Source of the DNA: Chitinophagaceae bacterium
GTDB lineage: Bacteria > Bacteroidota > Bacteroidia > Chitinophagales > Chitinophagaceae
Direction: 5' to 3'
Length of the DNA: 64,000 nt
Assembly (NCBI GenBank): GCA_020403455.1
Contig: JADBXP010000005.1
Location: 277,324 to 341,323, forward strand
Made by a program: the position numbers and the translations under genes. A model generated the notes under the pieces. The model was given only the letters and a program-made list of their open reading frames with translations, made no database searches and had not been told where the DNA came from. Shown in pieces: positions 45,330 through 53,315 of this stretch (positions within the stretch are counted from its first letter, which is position 1; the number at the start of each line of letters is the position of its first letter).

Positions 45330-46313
45330 TCAGCGGCGAAGGGCATCTTCTATCAGTTCCCCATAAAATTCTGTAAGGTTCCAGCCCAGTGCTCTAACTT
45401 GTTGAGGTATCACACTTGCGGCGCTTTGACCGGGCACTGTATTCACTTCCAGCATATAGGGCTGCTGGTATTTGTTACTGTAAATAAAGTCAATGCGCAC
45501 CACACCGCGGCAATTCAATACTTCATAGACTTTCCTAGCTGCGGCCTCCAACTGTTGCTGCATAGGTGGCGTAATTTCAGCCGGTGTTATCTCCTTGCTT
45601 CTGCCCTGGTATTTGGCTTCAAAATCGAAGAATTCATTGTGGGTGATGATCTCCGTGATGGGCAATACGGTGATAGCGCCTGAACGGCGGAATACACCTA
45701 CGGTAAATTCACGGCCTTCAATGGCTTCTTCAATCAAAATCTGGTCATCTTCTTTGTATGCTTTGAGCAGAGCCGGACCGAGGTCTGCAGCATGCGTTAC
45801 CTTACTCATTCCCAGACTACTTCCGCCATTATTGGGTTTCACGAATACCGGCAGGGTCAGTTGGTGCAAGATTTGTTCAGGTGATACAGCAGTATGTGCA
45901 AATAAATGCAGTGAGCGGGCTACATGGATACCGGCGAAGGCAACGACTGCTACCGTAAATCTTTTATTGAAAGTGAGTGCGGAAGTTGCTGCGTCACAAC
46001 TGGTGTAAGGGATGCCCAGTAAGTCAAAATAGCCCTGCAATTTTCCATCCTCACCGGGTGTACCATGCAGGCACATCAATGCAAGATCGAATTTCACTTC
46101 AGTTCCCTGATCAACAATGGTGAATTTTTCACGGTTGACGGGACTCCTATCTCCTTGCGGAGCAACATACCACCAGCCACTGGCATGGATGTCGATGTAG
46201 TAAACATTGTACAGGTCACGGTTAAGATTGGCTTGTACCGTTTCTGCACTTTTGTAGCTGATCTGTGCCTCACTGCTGAGACCACCCGTTACGAGGGCAA
46301 TATTTTTCTTCAT
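45330..46313 (-). CDS. ddl: D-alanine--D-alanine ligase
   Basis: 327 residues from the ATG at 46313, whose product begins MKKNIALVTGGLSSEAQISY; an earlier ATG adds a non-homologous leader. The ATP-grasp motifs are in place: HGTPGEDGKLQGYFDLLGIPYT, FVKPNNGGSSLGMSKV, EREF-type EAIEGREFTVGV and VRIDFIYSNKYQQPYMLEVNTVPGQ. The enzyme makes the D-Ala-D-Ala dipeptide for peptidoglycan. It is upstream of the PASTA gene on the same strand. Confidence 0.95.
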   Translation of the reverse strand: MKKNIALVTGGLSSEAQISYKSAETVQANLNRDLYNVYYIDIHASGWWYVAPQGDRSPVNREKFTIVDQGTEVKFDLALMCLHGTPGEDGKLQGYFDLLGIPYTSCDAATSALTFNKRFTVAVVAFAGIHVARSLHLFAHTAVSPEQILHQLTLPVFVKPNNGGSSLGMSKVTHAADLGPALLKAYKEDDQILIEEAIEGREFTVGVFRRSGAITVLPITEIITHNEFFDFEAKYQGRSKEITPAEITPPMQQQLEAAARKVYEVLNCRGVVRIDFIYSNKYQQPYMLEVNTVPGQSAASVIPQQVRALGWNLTEFYGELIEDALRR

Positions 46314-46322
46314 GGGTATTGA

Positions 46323-46373
46323 TAAAAAAATCCCGGTGAGATCTTCGGCAAAAGGCGAAAAAATCACCGGGAT
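46323..46373 (-). terminator. Terminator of the ferredoxin gene
   Basis: Perfect 10-bp stem ATCCCGGTGA (46330-46339)/TCACCGGGAT (46364-46373) with a 24-nt loop; the minus strand continues with a seven-T run. It lies between the ferredoxin stop and the ddl start. Confidence 0.85.
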
Positions 46374-46409
46374 AACAGGATGACCACCTTGTTCAGGCGG
46401 TTAACATCA

Positions 46410-46757
46410 TTAAATGTGCATCTTTTCTTTTTTTCCCAGCAACTCCTCCACGGTCTCTTTGTATAGTTCATCGGGAACACAACAGTCTACCGGACAAACA
46501 GCGGCGCATTGAGGTTCCTCATGGAAACCCTGGCACTCGGTGCACTTGTTGGGAGTGATATAATAGGTGTCTGAGCTAATCGGCGCAAAACGCTGATCAC
46601 TGTCGACCACGCTTCCATCCATCAATGTAAAACTTCCTTTCACAGAAGTTCCATCGGATATTGACCACTCAACACCACCTTCATAGATGGCATTATTTGG
46701 ACATTCGGGCTCGCAGGCACCGCAGTTAATACATTCATCTGTAATTTTGATCGCCAT
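46410..46757 (-). CDS. 4Fe-4S dicluster ferredoxin-like protein
   Basis: 115 residues. The first cluster has the classical C9, C12, C15, C19 motif ([16 protein letters not shown]). The second has a CxxC (KCTECQ) then a longer insertion before [11 protein letters not shown]. The segment between the two motifs is unusually long for a bacterial ferredoxin of this size. It is divergent from the acyl-CoA reductase gene with a 61-bp gap, a pairing I recall from other Bacteroidota. It may serve as electron donor, but that is a guess. Confidence 0.9.
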   Translation of the reverse strand: MAIKITDECINCGACEPECPNNAIYEGGVEWSISDGTSVKGSFTLMDGSVVDSDQRFAPISSDTYYITPNKCTECQGFHEEPQCAAVCPVDCCVPDELYKETVEELLGKKEKMHI

Positions 46758-46818
46758 AAGGTTCTGATTTGTTAATGGGTGAATCGAAATTTCTCTCCCT
46801 CAAAAATACGGTGGAACA

Positions 46819-47826
46819 ATGATTTTACAAGAACGAATTCAAATAATGTCTGAATTAGGTCGCTACATGGCCGGAAATGATCCGGAGTGGCTGGCAGTTC
46901 GGGAGAGAGCCGGCAGGGAAAATACCTGGTTCATTCCCAGATTCGTGGATGCCGCTATCCGGGCCATCGTAGAAGACATGCTGGACCCCGGCCTGCTCGA
47001 AAAATGGACCAGCGGCTATCATTTGCCGGCTGAAAATCCAATCCCACAAAGGGTTGGTATCGTGATGGCAGGGAATATTCCCCTGGTGGGTTTCTTTGAT
47101 CTGCTCTGTGTTTTTATCAGCGGACACCGGGCTGTGATCAAGCCCTCCACCAAAGACCAGCGGCTGATTTTGCACCTTCTCCAGCAACTCGAGCGCATAG
47201 ATGCCCGAACTGTCGATTGTATAACAGTGGCTGAAAGATTGCAGGGATGCGATGCATATATTGCTACAGGCAGCAACCAAACCGGCCGTTATTTCGACCA
47301 GTATTTTGGTAAATATCCCCACATCATCCGCCGCAACCGCACTTCAGTGGCTATACTCAACGGAGAGGAATCCCGGCAGGAACTGGAAGCATTGGCAGCA
47401 GATATGCAAACTTATTTCGGTCTCGGCTGCCGCAATGTCACCCAGGTCTATGTTCCTGCAGGGTATGATTTCAAACCCCTGCTGGAAGCCCTGAAAACGT
47501 ATGAATTTGTAATGGACCTTCCTGCTTACAAGCACAATTTCGACTATCACCTGACTTTGCTCATCATGCGCAACCAGTTCTACATGTCCAATGACTCGGT
47601 GGTCTTAACCGAACATGCCTCCCCCTTTTCACCCGTGAGCCAGATTCATTATCAGTATTATGAACCCGGTTCTTCTCCCCTTCCCTCTTTACAAAAAGAT
47701 GAGAACATACAGTGTATTGTAGGGGTGGGCGGCCTGGCGGCCGGAAATGCCCAGCGCCCTTCCCTTTTCGATTATGCGGATGGGGTGGATACCCTTCAGT
47801 TTTTGACCCAACTCTCACGTTCCTGA
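46819..47826 (+). CDS. Acyl-CoA reductase (LuxC-like)
   Basis: 335 residues of the LuxC/acyl-CoA reductase family (PF05893). The aldehyde-dehydrogenase-like active cysteine is C204 in FGLGCRNVTQVYVP, and the nucleotide-binding region is GIVMAGNIPLVGFFDLL with KPSTKDQRLI. The family reduces acyl-CoA or acyl-ACP to the aldehyde. No luciferase genes accompany it. It ends where a 12-bp periodic array begins. Product role is uncertain; alkane or wax ester metabolism is one possibility. Confidence 0.88.
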   Translation: MILQERIQIMSELGRYMAGNDPEWLAVRERAGRENTWFIPRFVDAAIRAIVEDMLDPGLLEKWTSGYHLPAENPIPQRVGIVMAGNIPLVGFFDLLCVFISGHRAVIKPSTKDQRLILHLLQQLERIDARTVDCITVAERLQGCDAYIATGSNQTGRYFDQYFGKYPHIIRRNRTSVAILNGEESRQELEALAADMQTYFGLGCRNVTQVYVPAGYDFKPLLEALKTYEFVMDLPAYKHNFDYHLTLLIMRNQFYMSNDSVVLTEHASPFSPVSQIHYQYYEPGSSPLPSLQKDENIQCIVGVGGLAAGNAQRPSLFDYADGVDTLQFLTQLSRS

Positions 47827-48170
47827 TAGTTCGGGCCATTCATGGCATTATTGAACCGATCAATCATGCGGTGATTCAATGGGTTTTCAAAGCCGTGTTT
47901 GTACGGAAAAGTTGTACCGTGTTTATACGGGGTAATTCAACGGTATTTCAACGGGCAATCCATACGGTGTTTGAACGGTGTAGTTGTACCGTGTTTATAC
48001 GGGGTAATTAATCGCTATTTCAACGGGCAATCCTTGGGGTGTTTGTACGGAATAGTTGTACCGTGTTTATACGGGGTAATTAAACGGTATTTCAACGGGC
48101 AATCCTTGCGGTGATTTTACGGGGTGCTTCTACCGTGTTTACACAGGTAATATGTTATGTGTTCATGCGG
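47823..48170 (+). repeat. 12-bp periodic array with three 72-bp higher-order units
   Basis: Three nearly identical 72-bp units lie at 47895-47966, 47967-48038 and 48039-48110. Each divides into six 12-bp parts, such as GTGTTTGTACGG, AAAAGTTGTACC, GTGTTTATACGG, GGTAATTCAACG, GTATTTCAACGG and GCAATCCATACG, with a shared pattern of T-rich centre and C/G end. Degenerate 12-bp parts continue on both sides: upstream from about 47823 (GCCATTCATGGC, ATTATTGAACCG, ATCAATCATGCG, GTGATTCAATGG, GTTTTCAAAGCC) and downstream to about 48170. The array starts at the stop codon of the acyl-CoA reductase. Two reading frames are open through parts of it, but the coding reading is probably accidental (see rejected items). 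Confidence 0.9.
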
Positions 48171-48320
48171 ATGATAATCTGTAGCTTTTCCCTTAATCTA
48201 CGAACTTGCTCGTAAATGTTTGTTAAATAGGCAGGTCGGTTACTGCCATTTCTTCGCATTTAGTTTCTTTGTATGCAGAAAGGCATGTATTTTGCTTTAA
48301 CCGATTAAAAGCAGTTAACT

Positions 48321-49859
48321 ATGAGCATGAATTGGAAAAATGTATTGGCCATCGTTGCCATCAGTGCGGGTACTACCATTGCCAGCATTTGGGGCTATGG
48401 AAAATTGGTGCAACCGGAAATTTCTTCCGGCTTACAGGCAACGAACCAACTTCCGGTGAATTATGCCGGCTTTTTTAACAACGCCGCCAACAATGGATCG
48501 GCGGTTGATTTCACTCCATCCGCAACCACGGCGACACCTGCGGTGGTACACATCAAAACCCGCACGAAGGCAAGGCAGGCCACTGTGCAGGAACAGAGAC
48601 GTCAACGCAATCCTTTCTTCGATGACTTCGGCGATATGTTCGAAGATTTCTTTGGTGGTGGTCCGCGTGTTATCCCGGAACAAAGAGCCAGTGGCAGTGG
48701 TGTTATCATCACACAGGATGGTTATATCGTTACCAACAACCACGTGATCAACGAAGCAGATGAGATCAATGTAACGCTGGCCAATAAAAAAACTTATAAA
48801 GCTACCCTCGTGGGTGCAGATGCCAGTACCGACCTCGCTGTGATCAAAATCGAAGGCAAAGGTCTTCCCTATCTGGTGTATGGCAACAGTGATGATGCCA
48901 AACTGGGTCAGTGGGTATTGGCCATTGGCTATCCGCTATTGCTCGATGTTACGGTAACAGCAGGTATTGTGAGTGCGAAGGCACGTTCGATTGGAGTTAA
49001 CCGTCAGCAGAGCTCTATGGCTATTGAATCTTTTATACAAACAGATGCTGCCGTGAATTCGGGCAACAGTGGCGGTGCCTTAGTGAACACCAATGGAGAA
49101 CTAATCGGTATCAATTCTGCCATTGCTTCCCCAACGGGATCCTATGCCGGATATTCCTATGCCATACCGGTCAACATAGTGAAGAAAGTTGTGACCGATT
49201 TGGTGAAGTTCGGAACAGTTCAGAGAGCTTTCGTTGGTATTCAATATCAACAGGAAGGAGTAGAATTATCTGAGGAAGAAAAAAAGAATATTCCCGGCTA
49301 CAAAGAAGGGGAAGGAGTTTATGTAACGGATGTTACTCCCGAAGGTGCGGCTGCACAAGCAGGTGTTAAAAAAGGAGATATCGTTACCAAAATAAATGGT
49401 GTTGCGATTAATACCGGTCCCGAATTACAAGAACAAGTTACCCGTTATAAACCCGGTGATAAGGTATCACTCACCTATCAGCGTGCCGGCAAGGAAAATA
49501 CAGTATCTCTCATTTTGAGAAACAAATCCGGCAATACGGAACTAGTGAAAAACAACAGTGTTCTTGATAAGTTGGGAGCAGAATTTGCTACCGTAGATTC
49601 TAAAACGGCTGCCGCCAATAAGATCAGCGGCGGTGTGATCGTGAGGAAAATAAAAGATGGAATCTTAAGAAAGAGAACCCGGCTGGAAGAAGGCTTCATC
49701 ATTATCAAAATAGGCAATGAGGATGTGAAAACCGTAGCAGATTTTGAGCGCATTCTGAATGCGAATAAAGGCCGCACGGTCATCATGCAATGCGTGTTCC
49801 CTGATGCAGAAGGCGCATATCCTATTCCGCTTAACCTGAGTGACCTGAATGATAATTAA
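48321..49859 (+). CDS. Periplasmic serine protease of the HtrA/DegP type
   Basis: 512 residues. N-terminal membrane anchor or signal (about residues 7-26), a Gly/Asp-rich acidic segment, then a trypsin-like domain with the catalytic triad H141 (TNNHVI), D171 (STDLAVIK) and S250 (NSGNSGGAL). Two PDZ domains follow: the first spans GYKEGEGVYVTDVTPEGAA onward, and the second ends in the C-terminal KIGNEDVKTVADFERIL segment. It handles misfolded envelope proteins. A good terminator follows its stop. Confidence 0.95.
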   Translation: MSMNWKNVLAIVAISAGTTIASIWGYGKLVQPEISSGLQATNQLPVNYAGFFNNAANNGSAVDFTPSATTATPAVVHIKTRTKARQATVQEQRRQRNPFFDDFGDMFEDFFGGGPRVIPEQRASGSGVIITQDGYIVTNNHVINEADEINVTLANKKTYKATLVGADASTDLAVIKIEGKGLPYLVYGNSDDAKLGQWVLAIGYPLLLDVTVTAGIVSAKARSIGVNRQQSSMAIESFIQTDAAVNSGNSGGALVNTNGELIGINSAIASPTGSYAGYSYAIPVNIVKKVVTDLVKFGTVQRAFVGIQYQQEGVELSEEEKKNIPGYKEGEGVYVTDVTPEGAAAQAGVKKGDIVTKINGVAINTGPELQEQVTRYKPGDKVSLTYQRAGKENTVSLILRNKSGNTELVKNNSVLDKLGAEFATVDSKTAAANKISGGVIVRKIKDGILRKRTRLEEGFIIIKIGNEDVKTVADFERILNANKGRTVIMQCVFPDAEGAYPIPLNLSDLNDN

Positions 49860-49902
49860 CGCCGGGATGAATCGTTGAGCTTAGCAAAAAATTAAATGAT
49901 TT

Positions 49903-49930
49903 AAGGGAGTCCAATGGCTCCCTTTTTTTT
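49903..49930 (+). terminator. Terminator after the HtrA gene
   Basis: Stem AAGGGAG (49903-49909)/CTCCCTT (49918-49924) with an 8-nt loop, followed by a T run (49923-49930). The convergent GH13 gene stops at 49929. Confidence 0.88.
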
Positions 49931-51200
49931 ATTGTATGCTTTCATACACCAGGTACTCCCCTTCCATTAGCTCGAAATTTTCCCGGGCTGAAAAAGTATA
50001 GTCAAGTTCGGAGAACAATTGTCGGTACCTACCCGCCAGTAACCCGTCTTCGATGGTCACAGTGGCTCGTCCCCGGCGAGCTACATTCAGCAATACCCAC
50101 ACGCGTTGCTTGCTTTTTTCAAAGACATATACCAACAACTGATCATCGGCTGAAGTGTTGAGCAACCTGCATTGTCCCATCGCAACCGCAGCATTGCGTT
50201 CCCTTAATCGAAACAACCGTTGATAGAAATCATGCAATACTGTAGGTACCTGCCAGTTCAATTCATCTTTCGAAAAAAACTTCAACCGTTTGGCATTGGC
50301 ATTTTCTTGTCCGCTATACACCAACGGCATGCCCGGCCAGGTTGAACAGAAAACAGCCCAGGCCCGGGCAGTAGTTCCATATTTTTCATATTCAGTGCCA
50401 TTCCAGCTGTTCTCATCGTGGTTGCTGGTGAAGAACAAACGATTTTTTTCTGCCGGGGTATTTCGCGCATATTCTTCCAGCACTTCCCTTACCACCCTTA
50501 AGTTCTGCTCTCCTTTACTGAATTTCTCACTCACATGCATCCAATGCCAGGCATACATGGTATCAAAAGCCTGATAGTATTCGGTCTGCTCACATTCTGC
50601 CAGCCAATACAGGGGTTTGATGGCATCGCAGTGTTGTCGCGCAGTGACCCAGAAATCGAGTGGCACCAGGTGTGCCATGTCGCAGCGAAAACCGTCGATA
50701 CCCATATCCCGCACCCAGAATGCCATGGCATCGATCATAGCAAGTCGCAACCCCGGCTGTGCATAATCCAGATCGATCACATCGGTCCAGCCATTTTTTT
50801 CCGTAAAATTTCCATCCGCATCTTTCACATACCAATCCGAATGCTCTTTTGTCCAATGATGGTCCCACCCCGTGTGATTAGCAACCCAATCGATGATGAG
50901 GTACATGCCTAATTCATGCACCTGTTGAACCAATTCTTTGAAATCTTTAAGTGTACCAAACTCTTCATTCACCTGTACGTAGCTGCTGCAGGCATAATAG
51001 CTGCCGAGTGTTTCGAGTCTTTTTTCTTTTCCAATGGGTGTCACGGGCATCAACCAAATGATGCGTACACCCATGTCTTTCAGCCGGGGCAGGTGTGCGC
51101 TGAAAGCACGAAAAGTTCCCTCCGGCGTGTACTGTCTAATATTCACCTCATACACATTGGCCCCTTTTGACCACCCCACACTTGCCTCACGCTTATCCAT
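49929..51200 (-). CDS. GH13 alpha-amylase family glycoside hydrolase
   Basis: 423 residues without signal peptide. GH13 signatures are complete: nucleophile D174 in GIDGFRCDMAH, acid-base E202 in LAECEQTEYY and D262 in SNHDENSW, with DWVANHTGWD (about residue 104) as the first conserved block. The C-terminal beta domain is short. It is smaller than most amylases (single barrel), and likely acts on alpha-glucans or oligosaccharides inside the cell. It follows the SSS symporter gene by 18 bp in the same operon. Confidence 0.92.
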   Translation of the reverse strand: MDKREASVGWSKGANVYEVNIRQYTPEGTFRAFSAHLPRLKDMGVRIIWLMPVTPIGKEKRLETLGSYYACSSYVQVNEEFGTLKDFKELVQQVHELGMYLIIDWVANHTGWDHHWTKEHSDWYVKDADGNFTEKNGWTDVIDLDYAQPGLRLAMIDAMAFWVRDMGIDGFRCDMAHLVPLDFWVTARQHCDAIKPLYWLAECEQTEYYQAFDTMYAWHWMHVSEKFSKGEQNLRVVREVLEEYARNTPAEKNRLFFTSNHDENSWNGTEYEKYGTTARAWAVFCSTWPGMPLVYSGQENANAKRLKFFSKDELNWQVPTVLHDFYQRLFRLRERNAAVAMGQCRLLNTSADDQLLVYVFEKSKQRVWVLLNVARRGRATVTIEDGLLAGRYRQLFSELDYTFSARENFELMEGEYLVYESIQ

Positions 51201-51218
51201 GCTGTTCTATTGATTGAA

Positions 51219-52985
51219 TCATTGATTGTTGTCTGCTTCTGCCCTTGTCTCCGCAGCAATGGGTAACACTTTCTTTTCTTCGGGCTTTATCCAATCAAAG
51301 AGATGTGCCAGTGCTACTACTACCAATGCTCCCACTGCATTTAACCACAAAAATCCCAATCCGATGTACCCCCATTTGTCAAGCAGGAAACAGGCGACAA
51401 CAAAAATTTCGCCGAGTATAGCTGCCCGAAAAATTGCGGTGCCGCCGATCTTTTTGAAATAAAGTGCCACCAAAAAAATACCAAGAATCACCCCATAAAA
51501 AAGAGAGCCAAGTACATTCACTGCTTCAATAAGACTTCCCATGCCGGTGGCGAGTTCAGCCGTGATGATAGAAAAGATGCCCCAGGCGAGGGTATAATAT
51601 TTTGACACCCTGTATTCTTTGGCAGATGCTTCGAGTTGATTGACATCGTGTTGCTTCCCGCGCAAGCGGATATGAAAATCCACCACTGTACAGGCCGCCT
51701 GCGAATTCAGGGCAGCAGCAATCGACCCCCAGGCAGCCAGGAAAATAATGGCGATGAGCAGTCCTACCAATCCTGCCGGAAGATGATCTACCACAAACCG
51801 CAGGAAGATATAATTGGTATCGTTGGTATCTGATGCCGGTACTGCTTTTTTCAATACTGTCTTGTATTCTTTTTGTAAAGAATCCATGGTCTGGCGAGTA
51901 TTTTGAAAAACCGCCCTTGTCGCATCGTCTTGTTTATCAACGAAGGCCAGACTATTTTTTTTCTGTTGCACCTGCAGTATCTGATAGCTACTATCCAGCT
52001 GTTTCAGTTGTGGGGCGTAGCTTGTTTTCATCGCCTTATCAGCGACTGATTGATTGAAAAATACCGGACCCGGATTGAACTGATAATAACTGAACAGCAG
52101 GGTTCCCAACAGTAAAATAAAAAACTGCATGGGCACTTTCACCAAGCCATTCATTAGCAAACCGAGGCGACTTTGGGTATTGTCTTTGGCGGTAAGGTAG
52201 CGCCCTACCTGTGACTGATCGGTGCCGAAATAAGAGAGGGCGAGGAAGAAACCTCCAATGACACCGCTGATGATGTTGTAGCGGTCTTTCCAGTCAAACC
52301 CCTTTTCGGATACACCGGTAGTGATGATGTTGAGTTTACCGGAGGCACCACTCACGCGAAGCGCATCGCTGAAGCCAACACCTTCTGGCAAGTAGTGAAC
52401 GACATAATATCCTGCGATGAACATGCCACCGAAAATAATCAGCAACTGAAGTTGTTGTGTATAAGCAACGGCACGGGCACCACCACTCACGGTATAAATG
52501 ATGAGTAGCCCCCCCATGAATATATTGGTCCAGAAAATATCCCAGCCCATGAGGGAAGATAAAATCAAGGAGGGTGCATAGATGCTGATACCGGTAGACA
52601 AACCCCGGGAGAGTAAAAAGAGTGTGGATGTGAGGATGCGCGTTTTGAGGTCGAAGCGTTGCTCGAGGAATTCATACGCTGTAAATACCTTGAGCTTATT
52701 GAAGAGTGGCACAAAGCTCACGGATATCACAATCATCGCGAGTGGAAGACCAAAATAATATTGTACAAATCGCATCCCATCTGTGAATGCTTGTCCGGGA
52801 GCAGACAGGAAGGTGATAGCACTTGCCTGGGTTCCCATGATACTTAGCAGAACGAGATACCAGGGCATGGAGCGGTTACTCAAAAAATATCCTTCCAGGT
52901 TTTTGCTGGTGCGGCTTTTGTACAAACCATACGTCAAAATGAGCAGCAAGGTAGCACACAACACTATCCAGTCAATCTTACTCAT
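51219..52985 (-). CDS. Sodium:solute symporter (SSS family)
   Basis: 588 residues with about 14 membrane helices of the LeuT-like SSS type. The N terminus begins LSKIDWIVL-like and the sodium-site region GSQASAITFLSAPGQAFTDG-type helix is visible (GTQASAITFLSAPGQAF at about residue 50), along with the FFLALSYFGTDQSQVGRYLTAK segment. A large loop near residues 330-400 is Asp/Gln-rich. The substrate is unknown; SSS members import sugars, amino acids or sialic acid. Its start overlaps a small membrane protein gene by 4 bp. Confidence 0.92.
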   Translation of the reverse strand: MSKIDWIVLCATLLLILTYGLYKSRTSKNLEGYFLSNRSMPWYLVLLSIMGTQASAITFLSAPGQAFTDGMRFVQYYFGLPLAMIVISVSFVPLFNKLKVFTAYEFLEQRFDLKTRILTSTLFLLSRGLSTGISIYAPSLILSSLMGWDIFWTNIFMGGLLIIYTVSGGARAVAYTQQLQLLIIFGGMFIAGYYVVHYLPEGVGFSDALRVSGASGKLNIITTGVSEKGFDWKDRYNIISGVIGGFFLALSYFGTDQSQVGRYLTAKDNTQSRLGLLMNGLVKVPMQFFILLLGTLLFSYYQFNPGPVFFNQSVADKAMKTSYAPQLKQLDSSYQILQVQQKKNSLAFVDKQDDATRAVFQNTRQTMDSLQKEYKTVLKKAVPASDTNDTNYIFLRFVVDHLPAGLVGLLIAIIFLAAWGSIAAALNSQAACTVVDFHIRLRGKQHDVNQLEASAKEYRVSKYYTLAWGIFSIITAELATGMGSLIEAVNVLGSLFYGVILGIFLVALYFKKIGGTAIFRAAILGEIFVVACFLLDKWGYIGLGFLWLNAVGALVVVALAHLFDWIKPEEKKVLPIAAETRAEADNNQ

Positions 52986-53149
52986 GCAAAGGTTTTGGTG
53001 AGCCAGGAAAATAAGATGATCTCAACAATCAATACAACAATCAGCAACACATACCAGGCGGCAAAGCTGCCCATCGGAGGTTGTTCATTTTTCGCCGGAG
53101 TTGAGTCGGTGGAGATGAACTCACTGTTGTTATTGTTCTGCATGTTCAT
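52982..53149 (-). CDS. Small single-helix membrane protein overlapping the symporter
   Basis: 55 residues: a polar N terminus (MNMQNNNNSEFISTDSTPAK), then one membrane helix AAWYVLLIVVLIVEIILFSW and a short basic tail. Its stop overlaps the symporter ATG by 4 bp (ATGA), the usual sign of translational coupling. SSS transporters in some bacteria have small partner subunits (for example DUF4212), and this could be one; this is inferred from position. A second ATG two codons in could be the start. Confidence 0.65.
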   Translation of the reverse strand: MNMQNNNNSEFISTDSTPAKNEQPPMGSFAAWYVLLIVVLIVEIILFSWLTKTFA

Positions 53150-53173
53150 GCGTTGAATCTATTAGAACTCCAA

Positions 53174-53314
53174 TTATTTTTTTGCCAAACCGCCTGCCAG
53201 CAAGCCCAGTACCAATCCAATGATCAGTCCGATCTTCACATTCTTCAAAAACAAACCAATCAATACTCCGATGGCAACAATGGCAAAAATTCCGATGCGT
53301 CTTTTCTGTTGCAT
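53174..53314 (-). CDS. Small two-helix glycine-zipper membrane protein
   Basis: 46 residues beginning MQQKRRIGIFAIVAIGVLIG and ending in GLLAGGLAKK. Two hydrophobic helices with regular Gly spacing (glycine zipper). The ATG lies 1 bp after the PIG-L stop (TGA-T-ATG). It lies upstream of the small symporter-associated gene by 24 bp. The family is not recognised; size and glycine pattern suggest an oligomerising membrane protein. Confidence 0.6.
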   Translation of the reverse strand: MQQKRRIGIFAIVAIGVLIGLFLKNVKIGLIIGLVLGLLAGGLAKK

Positions 53315-53315
53315 A

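Noticed and set aside
47899..48114. 71-codon open frame inside the 72-bp repeats, with a 24-residue repeat
   Set aside because: The 12- and 72-bp periods are multiples of three, so frames stay open by default. There is no promoter or leader and another frame is open too. Treated as a DNA repeat.
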